DNA of 64,000 nt from contig JAMYFF010000008.1 of assembly GCA_024128875.1 (NCBI GenBank), positions 124,001 to 188,000 of the forward strand, written 5' to 3'. A program made the translations under genes and the position numbers. Positions 34,744 to 42,424 of the stretch are shown here, piece by piece (within the stretch, counting starts at the first letter, position 1; every line of letters begins with the position of its first letter). Origin of the DNA: Salinilacustrithrix flava (lineage in GTDB: Bacteria > Actinomycetota > Acidimicrobiia > Acidimicrobiales > Salinilacustritrichaceae). A model generated the notes under the pieces. The model was not told the DNA's origin. It saw only the letters and a list, made by a program, of their open reading frames with translations, and did no database searches.

Positions 34744-35132
34744 CGGACGCGCCCGAGTACCTCGACGTCGACGACCTCGTCACGCTTGCGGTCGCTCTCC
34801 TCGGCGACCCGCCGCCCATTCGCGACCTCGGCCTCCTCGCCGCGGCAGCTGCCCGGCCACAGGCATCCGCCTTTGGCGACGACGCCTACCCCGACCTGTG
34901 GACCAAAGCAGCTGCCCTGCTCCACTCGGTCGTCAAGAACCACCCACTTGTAGATGGCAACAAGCGCCTCGGTTGGCTCGCATGCGCAGTCTTCCTCGAC
35001 ATCAACGGCACCGACCCGACCGCCGCCTCGAACAACGACGTCTACGACCTTGTCATGCACGTCGCTGCTCACCCCATCGAGATCGACGAGCTCGCACGTC
35101 GTCTTCGGGCGATCGTCACCGCAAATGGATGA
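34740..35132 (+). CDS. doc: Doc-type (Fic superfamily) toxin
   Basis: The 130-residue protein is the usual Doc length. It contains the Fic-fold catalytic loop KNHPLVDGNKRLGW, matching the consensus HxFx(D/E)GN(K/R)R except Leu for Phe. LACAVFLDINGTD follows, as in death-on-curing proteins. Phage P1 Doc phosphorylates elongation factor Tu; many relatives with Gly in this loop transfer AMP instead, so the chemistry here is uncertain. The GTG start overlaps the antitoxin stop. Confidence 0.88.
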   Translation: MTDAPEYLDVDDLVTLAVALLGDPPPIRDLGLLAAAAARPQASAFGDDAYPDLWTKAAALLHSVVKNHPLVDGNKRLGWLACAVFLDINGTDPTAASNNDVYDLVMHVAAHPIEIDELARRLRAIVTANG

Positions 35133-35207
35133 AGGGCCGGGGGTCCGACGCACGGCACGCCAGCAACGAAGGCGCTGAGGATCGGCACATCTGCCGCGCT
35201 TCGGTCG

Positions 35208-35253
35208 ACGTGTGGACCGGTCCGTCCTGGGCGGTCTCGATCCGTCCACACGT
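35208..35253. repeat. 46-bp palindromic unit, copy A
   Basis: The arms ACGTGTGGAC (35208-35217) and GTCCACACGT (35244-35253) are perfectly complementary over 10 bp. The 3' half shares CTCGATCCGnCCACACGT with copy B, which starts 61 bases later. Confidence 0.65.
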
Positions 35254-35268
35254 TGCCATTCGAGCAAG

Positions 35269-35314
35269 ACGTGTGGTCCGCCAGCGCCCGGATGGGCTCG
35301 ATCCGCCCACACGT
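35269..35314. repeat. 46-bp palindromic unit, copy B
   Basis: The arms ACGTGTGG (35269-35276) and CCACACGT (35307-35314) flank a diverged centre. It matches copy A at both ends but not in the middle. Confidence 0.65.
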
Positions 35315-35426
35315 CGCTGGCGTCCGGCGCGGCCGCACCTACACCGAGTGCCGGTTCGCGGGCGGACGTGCAAGCCGCGGCGGGGCAAGTCGGCCGCACC
35401 TATCGTCGCCCGCCCGCCCGGGCCGG

Positions 35427-35447
35427 GGCGCACCGAGCTCACCGCTC
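35427..35447 (+). repeat. Right 21-bp direct repeat of the islet, overlapping a gene end (attR-like)
   Basis: This repeat is identical to 33506-33526. It overlaps the stop codon of the M14 peptidase gene (35439-35441) and forms most of a hairpin with an 8-bp stem and 5-base loop (CACCGAGC-TCACC-GCTCGGTG, 35431-35451). Integrative elements often use such gene-3'-end hairpins as attachment sites; the hairpin could also serve as the terminator of the peptidase gene. Confidence 0.6.
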
Positions 35448-37151
35448 GGTGAGATCCACGCGAGCACGGACGACGCCGGCCCGGTCGCTGCGCACGACCA
35501 CGTCGAGGCTCGTCCCCGCTGGGGCGCGGACCGTCCAGGTCGCCGATCCACGATCGCCGGTGCCGTCGTTGGGCGGGCCGAACATGCCCACCGCAGAGCG
35601 GCGCAGGGCACGCCCCGACAGCTGGCCGAGCTCGACCCGCGCCGTCCCGTGGACCAGGGAGGTCCCGTCGGGCAGCGCCACCCGCGCCTCGACCGGCGTC
35701 GCCACCCGCACGTCCTCGGCCCGCTTCGTCACGTTGGTCGGGAGCCAGCCCGCGTTCTCCACCACGACGCGCACCTGCCAGGTGTCCTCGCCGAGCTGCT
35801 CGACCGAGGTGTCCCGCACCCGCAGGTGAGGCAGGCACAGGGCCTGGTGCACGGCGAGCTCGGAGTGCGGTTCGACCTCGGCCTCGAGCAGGTGGGGCGG
35901 CGGGTTCCGGAACACCGCCGCCGCGTGCCAGCCACCGAGCTCCACCCGACCGAGCTGGGGGTGGTCGAAGGGGTACCAGTCGACGTAGCCCTCCGGCACG
36001 TTCTCCTCCACCCACGCCAGCAGCTTCAGCTCGTCGTCGAGGCTGTGGTCCCGGTACCACTCGATCGGGTGCGGGTCCTCGATGCCGGCGGCGGTCAGCG
36101 GGTTCCAGAACTCGGTGGTCCACGCGAACAGCCCGCGGTGGTCGTAGGCCCAGTCGTCGCCGACGCCGGTGATGACGTCCTTCGGGTCGTAGCGGAACCC
36201 GTCGTACACGCCGAGGTAGGGGTAGCCGGTGATCTCCTCGGCGCGACGGCCGAGCTCGTCGTAGGTCCACTTGTCGACGGTGGGGAACGCGTCGTCGGGC
36301 CGATCCGAGTACGGGCGCAGGATCACACCCGAGTACGTGTGGTGGGCGAAGTAGATGCCGATGTTGGGTCGGTCCACGACGCCCTGGACGACGGCGCGCA
36401 CCTCCGGCTCGCTGGTGGGGAAGTCGCCGTGCCCCCACCCGAAGCCCTCGCCCTCGGGGAAGCGGCGCCACTGGTAGGGGAAGTTCCGGTTCGAGTCGAT
36501 GCCGGCGAGGGGCGGGGCCGAGGGGATGTTGACGCCGTCGTAGCCCTCGACGTGGCCCTCGCGCAGCAGCCGGTAGTACGGGCCGGGACCCTCCTCGTCC
36601 GGCTCGCGGGCGACCAGGAGCTTCGGGATGGACGGGTGCGGCTTCCACGTGCCGTTCGGGTCCTCGACCCGCATCTGCAGGCTGCGCCCGTCGTGGTCCA
36701 CGTCGCCGCCGACGAGCCCCTCGCGCTGCTCGGGCCGGGGCCAGGCCCGGGTGGTCGAGCGGACCACGAAGGGCACCTCGGACAGCGCCAGCTCGGCACC
36801 GTCGGGGTTGACCCGGGGCACGACGTAGAAGGTGCGGGTGTCGAGGGCGCGGGTGACGCGCTCGTCGGTCCCGTGCCCGGTGCACAGGTGCGTGAGCAGG
36901 TGCAGCAAGGCGACGGAGGCGGTGACCTCGCTGGCGTGGATGTTGCCGTCGAGCCAGACGGCCGGCTTCTCGTCGTGCGGGCCGGTGGCGGTGTTGGTGA
37001 CCGTGGCGATCCACAGCTCCCGCCCCTCGTGGCTCCTGCCCAGGACGTCGAGGTCGAGCAGGTCGGGGTGCTCGGCGGCGAGCCGCTGGAGGTGCTCGGT
37101 GAGCTCGTCGAAGCGCGGGTAGCGGTCGAAGGGGATGTCGAGGGTGCTCAT
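35439..37151 (-). CDS. M14-family zinc carboxypeptidase
   Basis: The 570-residue protein has the first zinc motif GNIHASEV (H-x-x-E, about residues 69-76), substrate-binding RVNPDGAE and DSNRNFPYQW (Asn-Arg pair), the third zinc ligand in FAHHTYSG, and the catalytic Glu in TTEFWNP. An added C-terminal region of about 150 residues appears to be a beta-rich accessory domain. No signal peptide is visible, so it may act in the cytoplasm. It should remove C-terminal residues from peptides. It begins 14 bases after the carboxylase stop, probably in the same transcript. Its last codons overlap the attR-like repeat. Confidence 0.9.
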   Translation of the reverse strand: MSTLDIPFDRYPRFDELTEHLQRLAAEHPDLLDLDVLGRSHEGRELWIATVTNTATGPHDEKPAVWLDGNIHASEVTASVALLHLLTHLCTGHGTDERVTRALDTRTFYVVPRVNPDGAELALSEVPFVVRSTTRAWPRPEQREGLVGGDVDHDGRSLQMRVEDPNGTWKPHPSIPKLLVAREPDEEGPGPYYRLLREGHVEGYDGVNIPSAPPLAGIDSNRNFPYQWRRFPEGEGFGWGHGDFPTSEPEVRAVVQGVVDRPNIGIYFAHHTYSGVILRPYSDRPDDAFPTVDKWTYDELGRRAEEITGYPYLGVYDGFRYDPKDVITGVGDDWAYDHRGLFAWTTEFWNPLTAAGIEDPHPIEWYRDHSLDDELKLLAWVEENVPEGYVDWYPFDHPQLGRVELGGWHAAAVFRNPPPHLLEAEVEPHSELAVHQALCLPHLRVRDTSVEQLGEDTWQVRVVVENAGWLPTNVTKRAEDVRVATPVEARVALPDGTSLVHGTARVELGQLSGRALRRSAVGMFGPPNDGTGDRGSATWTVRAPAGTSLDVVVRSDRAGVVRARVDLTER

Positions 37152-37164
37152 CGGGGGGTCGTCC

Positions 37165-40100
37165 TCACCAGGTGTCGATGTTCGGGCGCTTCTTGCCGGT
37201 GCGCGGCGCCGGTTCGGGTGCGGCGGCCAGGCCGGTGGTGATCCAGCGGCGGGTGTCCACCGGATCGATCACGTCGTCGATCTCGAACGCCGCGGCCATG
37301 GAGGTGCCCTTGCCCACCTCGTACATGCGCTCGACCATCTCGTCGAACGTGCGGCGGCGCTCCTCGGGGTCCTCGATGGCGGCGAGCTCGTTGCGGTAGC
37401 CGAGCTTCACCGCACCCTCGAGGCCCATGCCGCCGAACTCGCTGGTCGGCCAGCCGACGACGAACAGCGGGGCGTGGAAGGACCCGCCCGCCATCGCCTG
37501 CGCGCCGAGCCCGTAGCCCTTGCGCAGCACCACGGTCATGTACGGGACGCTGAGCCCGCCGGCGGTGACGAACAGCCGGCTGGCATGGCGGACGAGGCCG
37601 GTGCGCTCGGCGTCGGGCCCGACCATGATCCCGGGCGTGTCGCAGAGGAACACGATGGGCAGTTCGTGGGCGTCGCACAGCTGCATGAACCGGGCGGCCT
37701 TGTCGGCGGCGTCGCTGTCGATGGCGCCGGCCAGGTGGGCGGGGTCGTTGGCGATGACCCCCACCGCCCTGCCCTCGATGCGGGCCAGCGCGGTGACCAT
37801 CCCGTGGCCGAAGCCCCGTCGCAGCTCGAGGACCGAGCCGGCGTCGAACAGGGTCTCGATGACGCCCCGCACCTCGTAGACCCGAAGACGGTTCTCGGGG
37901 ATCGCCCGGCGCAGCCACCGCTGGTCGGCGCAGTCCCACACGCCGAGGTCGGGCTCGGTGAAGTACGACAGGTACTGCTTTGCGACGGCGACGGCCTCGA
38001 CCTCGTCCTCGACGGCCACGTCGACCACGCCGGACGCGATCTGGTCCTCGATCGGGCCGACCTCCTCGGGCCGGTAGACGCCGAGGCCACCGCCCTCGAT
38101 CATCGCCGGTCCGCCCATGCCGATGTTGGAGTCTCGGGTGGCGATGACGACGTCGCAGCAGCCGAGGATCGCCGCGTTGCCCGCGAAGCAGCGCCCGCTC
38201 GCGATGCCCACCAGCGGCACGAGCCCGGAGAGCTTGCCGAAGTAGTGGAACGCGAGGCAGTCCAGGCCGGCGATCCCGGTGCCGTCGGTGTCCCCCGGCC
38301 TCCCGCCGCCGCCCTCGGTGAAGAACACGACCGGCAACCGGTTGTGCTCGGCCACCTCGAAGAGCCGGTCCTTCTTGCGGTGGTTGTTCAGGCCCTGGGT
38401 CCCGGCCAGCACCGTGTAGTCGTAGGACGCGACCGCCACCGGGTGCCCGCCGACCGTGGCCACGCCACCCACCAGGCCGTCGCCCGGGGTCCTCTCACGC
38501 AGGTCCTCGATGGTCCGCCGCTTCTTCTGGGCCGCCACGACGAGGGGCCCGTACTCGATGAGCGATCCGTCGTCGATGAGGTCGGCCACGTTCTCGCGGG
38601 CCGTGCGCTTGCCGAGCTTGCGGCGCCGCTCGACCGCATCGGGACGGTTCTCGTCCAGGCCGTGGGCATGCCGCTCGATCACCTCGGCGAGGTCGGGGCG
38701 GATCTCGTCGAGGTCGACGTCCTCCTCGGCCAGGCCCGCCGTCGCCGCGACCTCGGCCGGTTCGAGCACCACCAGGTCGTGGCCGGCGAACACGGCGTCG
38801 CCGACCTCCACGCCGATGCGGCGCACGATGCCGCTCCGGGGCGAGGTGATGACGTGCTCCATCTTCATGGCCTCCATCACCGCGACGGTGGCGCCGGCGG
38901 CGACCTCGTCCCCCACCGACACGGCGATCGAACCGACGGTGCCCTGCATCGGGGCGCGCACGGCGATCGTGGACCCGTCCTCCCGTTCTGGCAGTGCTGG
39001 TGTCGCACCGTCCCGGGGGCGGCCGTGCTCCAGCACGGCCAGCGGGTCGGTGCGGTCCACGGTCGCGCCGGCCCGACCGGACGTCGGCGCGCGTCCGCCC
39101 AACCGGGCCGCGTTGGCCTCCAACCACGTGGTGTCGATGTCACCGTCGCGCACCGCTGGATCCCGCAGCACCGCAGCGAGGAACGCGGCGTTGGTCTCCA
39201 CCCCCTCGATGGCGAGGTCGTCGAGGGCGCCCACCGCGGCGTCGAGCAGCTCGTCGACCCCGTCGGCGGTGACCACGACCTTGGCCAGCAGGGAGTCGTA
39301 GCGCGGGCTCGTGGTGTAGCCCGCCAGGGTGGACGGGTCCTCGGCGAACGTGTCGACGCGGACGCCCCCGGGCGCCTCGAACCTCGTGATGGTCCCGCCC
39401 GCCGGCACCGCCTCGCCGTTCGCACCGATGGTCTCCATCAGCACGCGCGCCTGGAGTGCGGCACCCGACGCCGGCGGTGTCGCGAACATGCCCAGCGAGC
39501 TCAGCGACGAGCCGCCGGCCAGCGCCAGCTGGAGCTGCACGAGGTCGAGCCCGGTGATCGCCTCGGTGACGGTGTGCTCCACCTGGAGTCGGGCGTTGCA
39601 CTCGATGAACGCGATGCGCTCCCCCGCCACCAGGAACTCCACCGTGCCGACCGAGTTGTAGTCGACGTGCTCGCCGAGGCGGACGGCCGCATCCTGCAGC
39701 TGCACCCGGATCGACGGTGCCAGGTCCCAGGCCGGCGCGGTCTCGATCACCTTCTGCCGGCGGCGCTGCAGCGTGCAGTCGCGCTCGTACAGGTGCTCGA
39801 CCCGCTGCCCGTCGCCCACGATCTGGACCTCGACGTGGCGGGCCCCGGTGAGCAGCTCCTCGACGTAGACGGCGTCGTCACCGAAGGCGGCGGCGGCCTC
39901 CCGGGCGCACGCCGCCATGGCCTCGGCCAGCTCGGCCCGCTCGGTGACGACCCGCATCCCCCGTCCGCCACCGCCGGCGACGGCCTTCACCATCAGGGGG
40001 CCGTGCTCGTCGAAGAACGCCTCCGCAGCGGCCAGGTCGGTTGCGCCGGTCGTGGCGGCGAGCACCGGGACCCCGGCGGCCTCGGCGACCGCCCGACCGC

Positions 40101-40473
40101 GGAGCTTGTCCCCGAACGTCTCGAGCTGGCTGACGCCGGGACCCACGAAGGTGATGCCGGCTTCTCGGCACGCCCGGGCCAGCTCGGGGTTCTCGCTCAG
40201 GAAGCCGTAGCCGGGGTGGATCGCATCGCAGCCCGCCGCCACCGCCGCAGCGACCACGCCGTCGACCGACAGGTGGGCGGCCGGACCGGTGCCGGCCAGC
40301 GCCTGGGTGGCGTCACCTGCCCGCACGAACGGGGCGTCGGCCTCGTCCTCGGCGTGGGCGATCACGGTCTCGATCCCCTCCGCCCGGGCGGTCCGGACGA
40401 TGCGGACGGCGATCTCCCCGCGGTTGGCGATCAGCAGGCGTCGGATGGCTGGCACCTCGCCATCCTGCCCCAC
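37165..40473 (-). CDS. Single-chain biotin-dependent acyl-CoA carboxylase (biotin carboxylase, biotin carrier and carboxyltransferase fused)
   Basis: This 1102-residue polypeptide combines three activities. Biotin carboxylase (about 8-450) has LLIANRGEIAVRI, GYGFLSENPELA and VKAVAGGGGRGMRVV. The biotin carrier domain (about 503-572) has biotinyl Lys537 in MEAMKMEHV. Carboxyltransferase (about 600-1095) has LVGGVATVGGHPVAV and the GGSFHAPLF region. The layout resembles long-chain acyl-CoA carboxylases described in mycobacteria. The substrate acyl-CoA is unknown. The linker before the carrier domain (about residues 487-498) is encoded by a copy of a dispersed repeat. The GTG start at 40473 is used; GTG 40455, six codons later, is equally plausible. 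Confidence 0.9.
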   Translation of the reverse strand: MGQDGEVPAIRRLLIANRGEIAVRIVRTARAEGIETVIAHAEDEADAPFVRAGDATQALAGTGPAAHLSVDGVVAAAVAAGCDAIHPGYGFLSENPELARACREAGITFVGPGVSQLETFGDKLRGRAVAEAAGVPVLAATTGATDLAAAEAFFDEHGPLMVKAVAGGGGRGMRVVTERAELAEAMAACAREAAAAFGDDAVYVEELLTGARHVEVQIVGDGQRVEHLYERDCTLQRRRQKVIETAPAWDLAPSIRVQLQDAAVRLGEHVDYNSVGTVEFLVAGERIAFIECNARLQVEHTVTEAITGLDLVQLQLALAGGSSLSSLGMFATPPASGAALQARVLMETIGANGEAVPAGGTITRFEAPGGVRVDTFAEDPSTLAGYTTSPRYDSLLAKVVVTADGVDELLDAAVGALDDLAIEGVETNAAFLAAVLRDPAVRDGDIDTTWLEANAARLGGRAPTSGRAGATVDRTDPLAVLEHGRPRDGATPALPEREDGSTIAVRAPMQGTVGSIAVSVGDEVAAGATVAVMEAMKMEHVITSPRSGIVRRIGVEVGDAVFAGHDLVVLEPAEVAATAGLAEEDVDLDEIRPDLAEVIERHAHGLDENRPDAVERRRKLGKRTARENVADLIDDGSLIEYGPLVVAAQKKRRTIEDLRERTPGDGLVGGVATVGGHPVAVASYDYTVLAGTQGLNNHRKKDRLFEVAEHNRLPVVFFTEGGGGRPGDTDGTGIAGLDCLAFHYFGKLSGLVPLVGIASGRCFAGNAAILGCCDVVIATRDSNIGMGGPAMIEGGGLGVYRPEEVGPIEDQIASGVVDVAVEDEVEAVAVAKQYLSYFTEPDLGVWDCADQRWLRRAIPENRLRVYEVRGVIETLFDAGSVLELRRGFGHGMVTALARIEGRAVGVIANDPAHLAGAIDSDAADKAARFMQLCDAHELPIVFLCDTPGIMVGPDAERTGLVRHASRLFVTAGGLSVPYMTVVLRKGYGLGAQAMAGGSFHAPLFVVGWPTSEFGGMGLEGAVKLGYRNELAAIEDPEERRRTFDEMVERMYEVGKGTSMAAAFEIDDVIDPVDTRRWITTGLAAAPEPAPRTGKKRPNIDTW
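38989..39010 (+). repeat. Dispersed repeat copy inside the carboxylase gene
   Basis: This 22-base stretch, beginning TGGCAGTGCTGGTG, matches 13415-13436 in 21 positions. It is in frame on the coding strand and encodes part of the linker between biotin carboxylase and carrier domains (GATPALP). The preceding bases CCCGTTC resemble the ends of the hairpin repeat family. Confidence 0.6.
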
Positions 40474-40511
40474 CGTTCCTCGCGCGCGATTTGGCCTCCC
40501 GACGTCGGTGC

Positions 40512-40549
40512 GCGCGCAGGGAACCGAGCCATCGTCGTTCCCTGCGCGC
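40512..40549. terminator. Strong hairpin between the carboxylase and flavoprotein genes
   Basis: GCGCGCAGGGAAC (40512-40524) and GTTCCCTGCGCGC (40537-40549) pair perfectly over 13 bp with a 12-base loop. The element lies 39 bases downstream of the flavoprotein stop (minus strand) and 39 bases upstream of the carboxylase start. A terminator for the upstream gene is the likeliest role, though no U-run follows. Confidence 0.5.
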
Positions 40550-40588
40550 TATCGGACCGCCGGTGGTCGATCGGCGCGTGAGGAAGCT

Positions 40589-41809
40589 TCAGGTGGCGGC
40601 GCGGGTCTTGCGGAGGAGCGGATCGGCGGCAGCGAGGGTGCGGTCGGCGATGCGCATCACCCGGCCGGCGGCGCCGGGCGTCTCGTTGTCGACGAGGTTG
40701 CCCATGACCGACAGCGTGATGTCGGCGATCTTCTGCGTGCCCACCGCGACCCGCAGGCCGTTGCGCAGGATCCACGGGTGGCCGATGAGGAACGAGAACC
40801 GCCGACCGGTGCGGAGGAACGCGTCGAAGCGCTCGCCGATCTCGATGTCGTACCGGGCCGGAGCGGTGGAGGGGCTCTCCAGGAACAGATCGGCGGCGAG
40901 CATCCCGGACTCGAGGCCGTAGTCGATGCCCTCGCCGTTCATCGGGTTCACGAGGCCGGCGGCGTCGCCGATCGCGACCCAACCCGGCCCGTGCCGCTTC
41001 ACCGATGACATCGGCAGCCTCCACGCCCGCGGCCGGGCGAGGTACTCGCCGACGCCCCACTCGTCGCGCACGAGGGCCTGGTAGTCGTCCAGCAGCGTGT
41101 TGAGGTTCAGGTCGGTGAACCGCTTCATCGTGCTGAGCGCGCCGACGCCGATGTTCACCGTGCCGTCGCCGCAGGGGAACATCCAGCCGTAGCCGGGCAC
41201 CGCCGTGCCGCTGCGGTCCCGCAGGGTGAGGCAGGCCTCGAGGTGGCGATCGGCGTGGCGGGGGGACTCGACGTAGGCCCGGATCGCCAGCCCGAACGGC
41301 TCGTCGGGGTCGCGCTCGGCGCCGAGCATGCGGGCGGCCTTGCCCTGGGCGCCGGCGGCGACGACCGTGAGGTCGGCGTGCACGGTGCGCCCGCCGGCGG
41401 TGACGCCGCGCACGACGTGGCCATCGAGGATCGGGAGGGCCTCGGTCTCGTACACCAGCTCGGCGCCCGCCTTCTCGGCCGCGTCGACCAGGTGGGCGTC
41501 GAGGCGCTTGCGGGGCCACACCGCGCCGTGGGACGGGAAGCGGCCGTGCTCGGGCCAGGGCAGCTGGCGGCGCTGCCGGCCGGCGATCATGCGCAGCCCG
41601 TCGATGCGGTGGGCCTCGTCCTCGTAGGGGATCTCCAGCTCCTGGAGCGCACCGACCGCCCGGGGGGTCAGCCCGTCGCCGCAGACCTTGTCCCGGCCGT
41701 GCTTGCCCTTCTCGAACACGACGACCTTCGCGCCGGCCCGGGCGGCCCGGATGGCGGTCGCCGCGCCGGCGGGACCTCCACCGATGACGGCGATGTCGAC
41801 GTGCTCCAT
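40589..41809 (-). CDS. Geranylgeranyl reductase family flavoprotein
   Basis: The 406-residue FAD protein opens with IAVIGGGPAGAATAIRAARAG and FEKGKHGRDKVCGDGLTPRAV (KVCGDGLTPRAV being the diagnostic part, with the conserved Cys). It then has GYGWMFPCGDGTVNIGVG and GDAAGLVNPMNGEGIDYGLESG. These motifs define the geranylgeranyl-reductase group, which saturates isoprenoid double bonds in quinones, carotenoids or polyprenols. Its isoprenoid substrate here is not clear; menaquinone side-chain reduction is a common actinobacterial role. Confidence 0.9.
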   Translation of the reverse strand: MEHVDIAVIGGGPAGAATAIRAARAGAKVVVFEKGKHGRDKVCGDGLTPRAVGALQELEIPYEDEAHRIDGLRMIAGRQRRQLPWPEHGRFPSHGAVWPRKRLDAHLVDAAEKAGAELVYETEALPILDGHVVRGVTAGGRTVHADLTVVAAGAQGKAARMLGAERDPDEPFGLAIRAYVESPRHADRHLEACLTLRDRSGTAVPGYGWMFPCGDGTVNIGVGALSTMKRFTDLNLNTLLDDYQALVRDEWGVGEYLARPRAWRLPMSSVKRHGPGWVAIGDAAGLVNPMNGEGIDYGLESGMLAADLFLESPSTAPARYDIEIGERFDAFLRTGRRFSFLIGHPWILRNGLRVAVGTQKIADITLSVMGNLVDNETPGAAGRVMRIADRTLAAADPLLRKTRAAT

Positions 41810-41846
41810 CGGCCCATTCTCACGGGTCGCCGGGGCGTTCCCACAG

Positions 41847-42353
41847 TCAGGTGGCGGACGGCACCTGCTTCTCGACCATGGCGACCCGCTCGTCGGTGCC
41901 GTAGGGGGCGAGCTCGCCGACGGCGGCGTAGCCGCGACGCTCGTGGAACCGCATCGACCGCGGGTTGGGCGGCTCCACGTTGACCTCGGCGCAGACGACC
42001 AGTCGACCGGTCTCGCTGGCCCACGCCTCGACGCGGGCGTAGAGCTCGTCCGCCACGCCGATGCCCCGCGCCTCGGGCTCGAGCGCGATGCGGTCGACGT
42101 AGGCGAAGCGCTCGTGGCGATCGACGAACCAGCGGTAGTTCGGGCTGGCGTACGGCATGCCTTCGGCGAGCCCGACGAACAGGCCCACGACCACGCCATC
42201 GACCTCCACGACGTCGAAGTGCGGGGCCGCCTCGGCGAACAGGGCGAGCCGCTCCTCGTCGAGCGGGCCGACCTCGGGGACGTTCGCGGCGTTGATCGCC
42301 CGGACCCGGTCGTCGTCGGCGGGGGTGCGGGATCGGATGCGCCACTCAGCCAT
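41847..42353 (-). CDS. GNAT-family N-acetyltransferase
   Basis: The 168-residue protein has the GNAT acetyl-CoA site in RIALEPEARGIGVADELYARVEAWA (motif A, R-x-x-G-x-G/A shown by EARGIGVA) and FHERRGYAAVGELAPYGTDERVAMVEK near the C-terminus. The acceptor is unknown. ATG 42353 starts 12 residues before the first family strand. It lies 37 bases upstream of the flavoprotein gene on the same strand and may be co-transcribed. Confidence 0.88.
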   Translation of the reverse strand: MAEWRIRSRTPADDDRVRAINAANVPEVGPLDEERLALFAEAAPHFDVVEVDGVVVGLFVGLAEGMPYASPNYRWFVDRHERFAYVDRIALEPEARGIGVADELYARVEAWASETGRLVVCAEVNVEPPNPRSMRFHERRGYAAVGELAPYGTDERVAMVEKQVPSAT

Positions 42354-42424
42354 CGCAGGAGCCTGCCACCGGCGCCGCCCGCCCACCGAGAGCGCGCCCG
42401 CCGCGACGGCACTACCGTCCGCTC

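Larger units (their letters stand above)
35133..35426. other. Non-coding, repeat-rich right end of the islet
   Basis: About 290 bases lie between the toxin stop and the right direct repeat, and no gene is supported here. It contains two 46-bp palindromic units (35208-35253 and 35269-35314) and a pair of 12-bp direct repeats (35330-35341 and 35391-35402). Successive elements begin 61 bases apart. Confidence 0.6.

Noticed and set aside
35208..35402. Possible short CRISPR array, because the 61-base period equals a 29+32 repeat/spacer unit
   Set aside because: The four positions do not share one conserved repeat: two carry ACGTGTGG ends and two carry CGGCCGCACCTA. No cas gene is present in the window.
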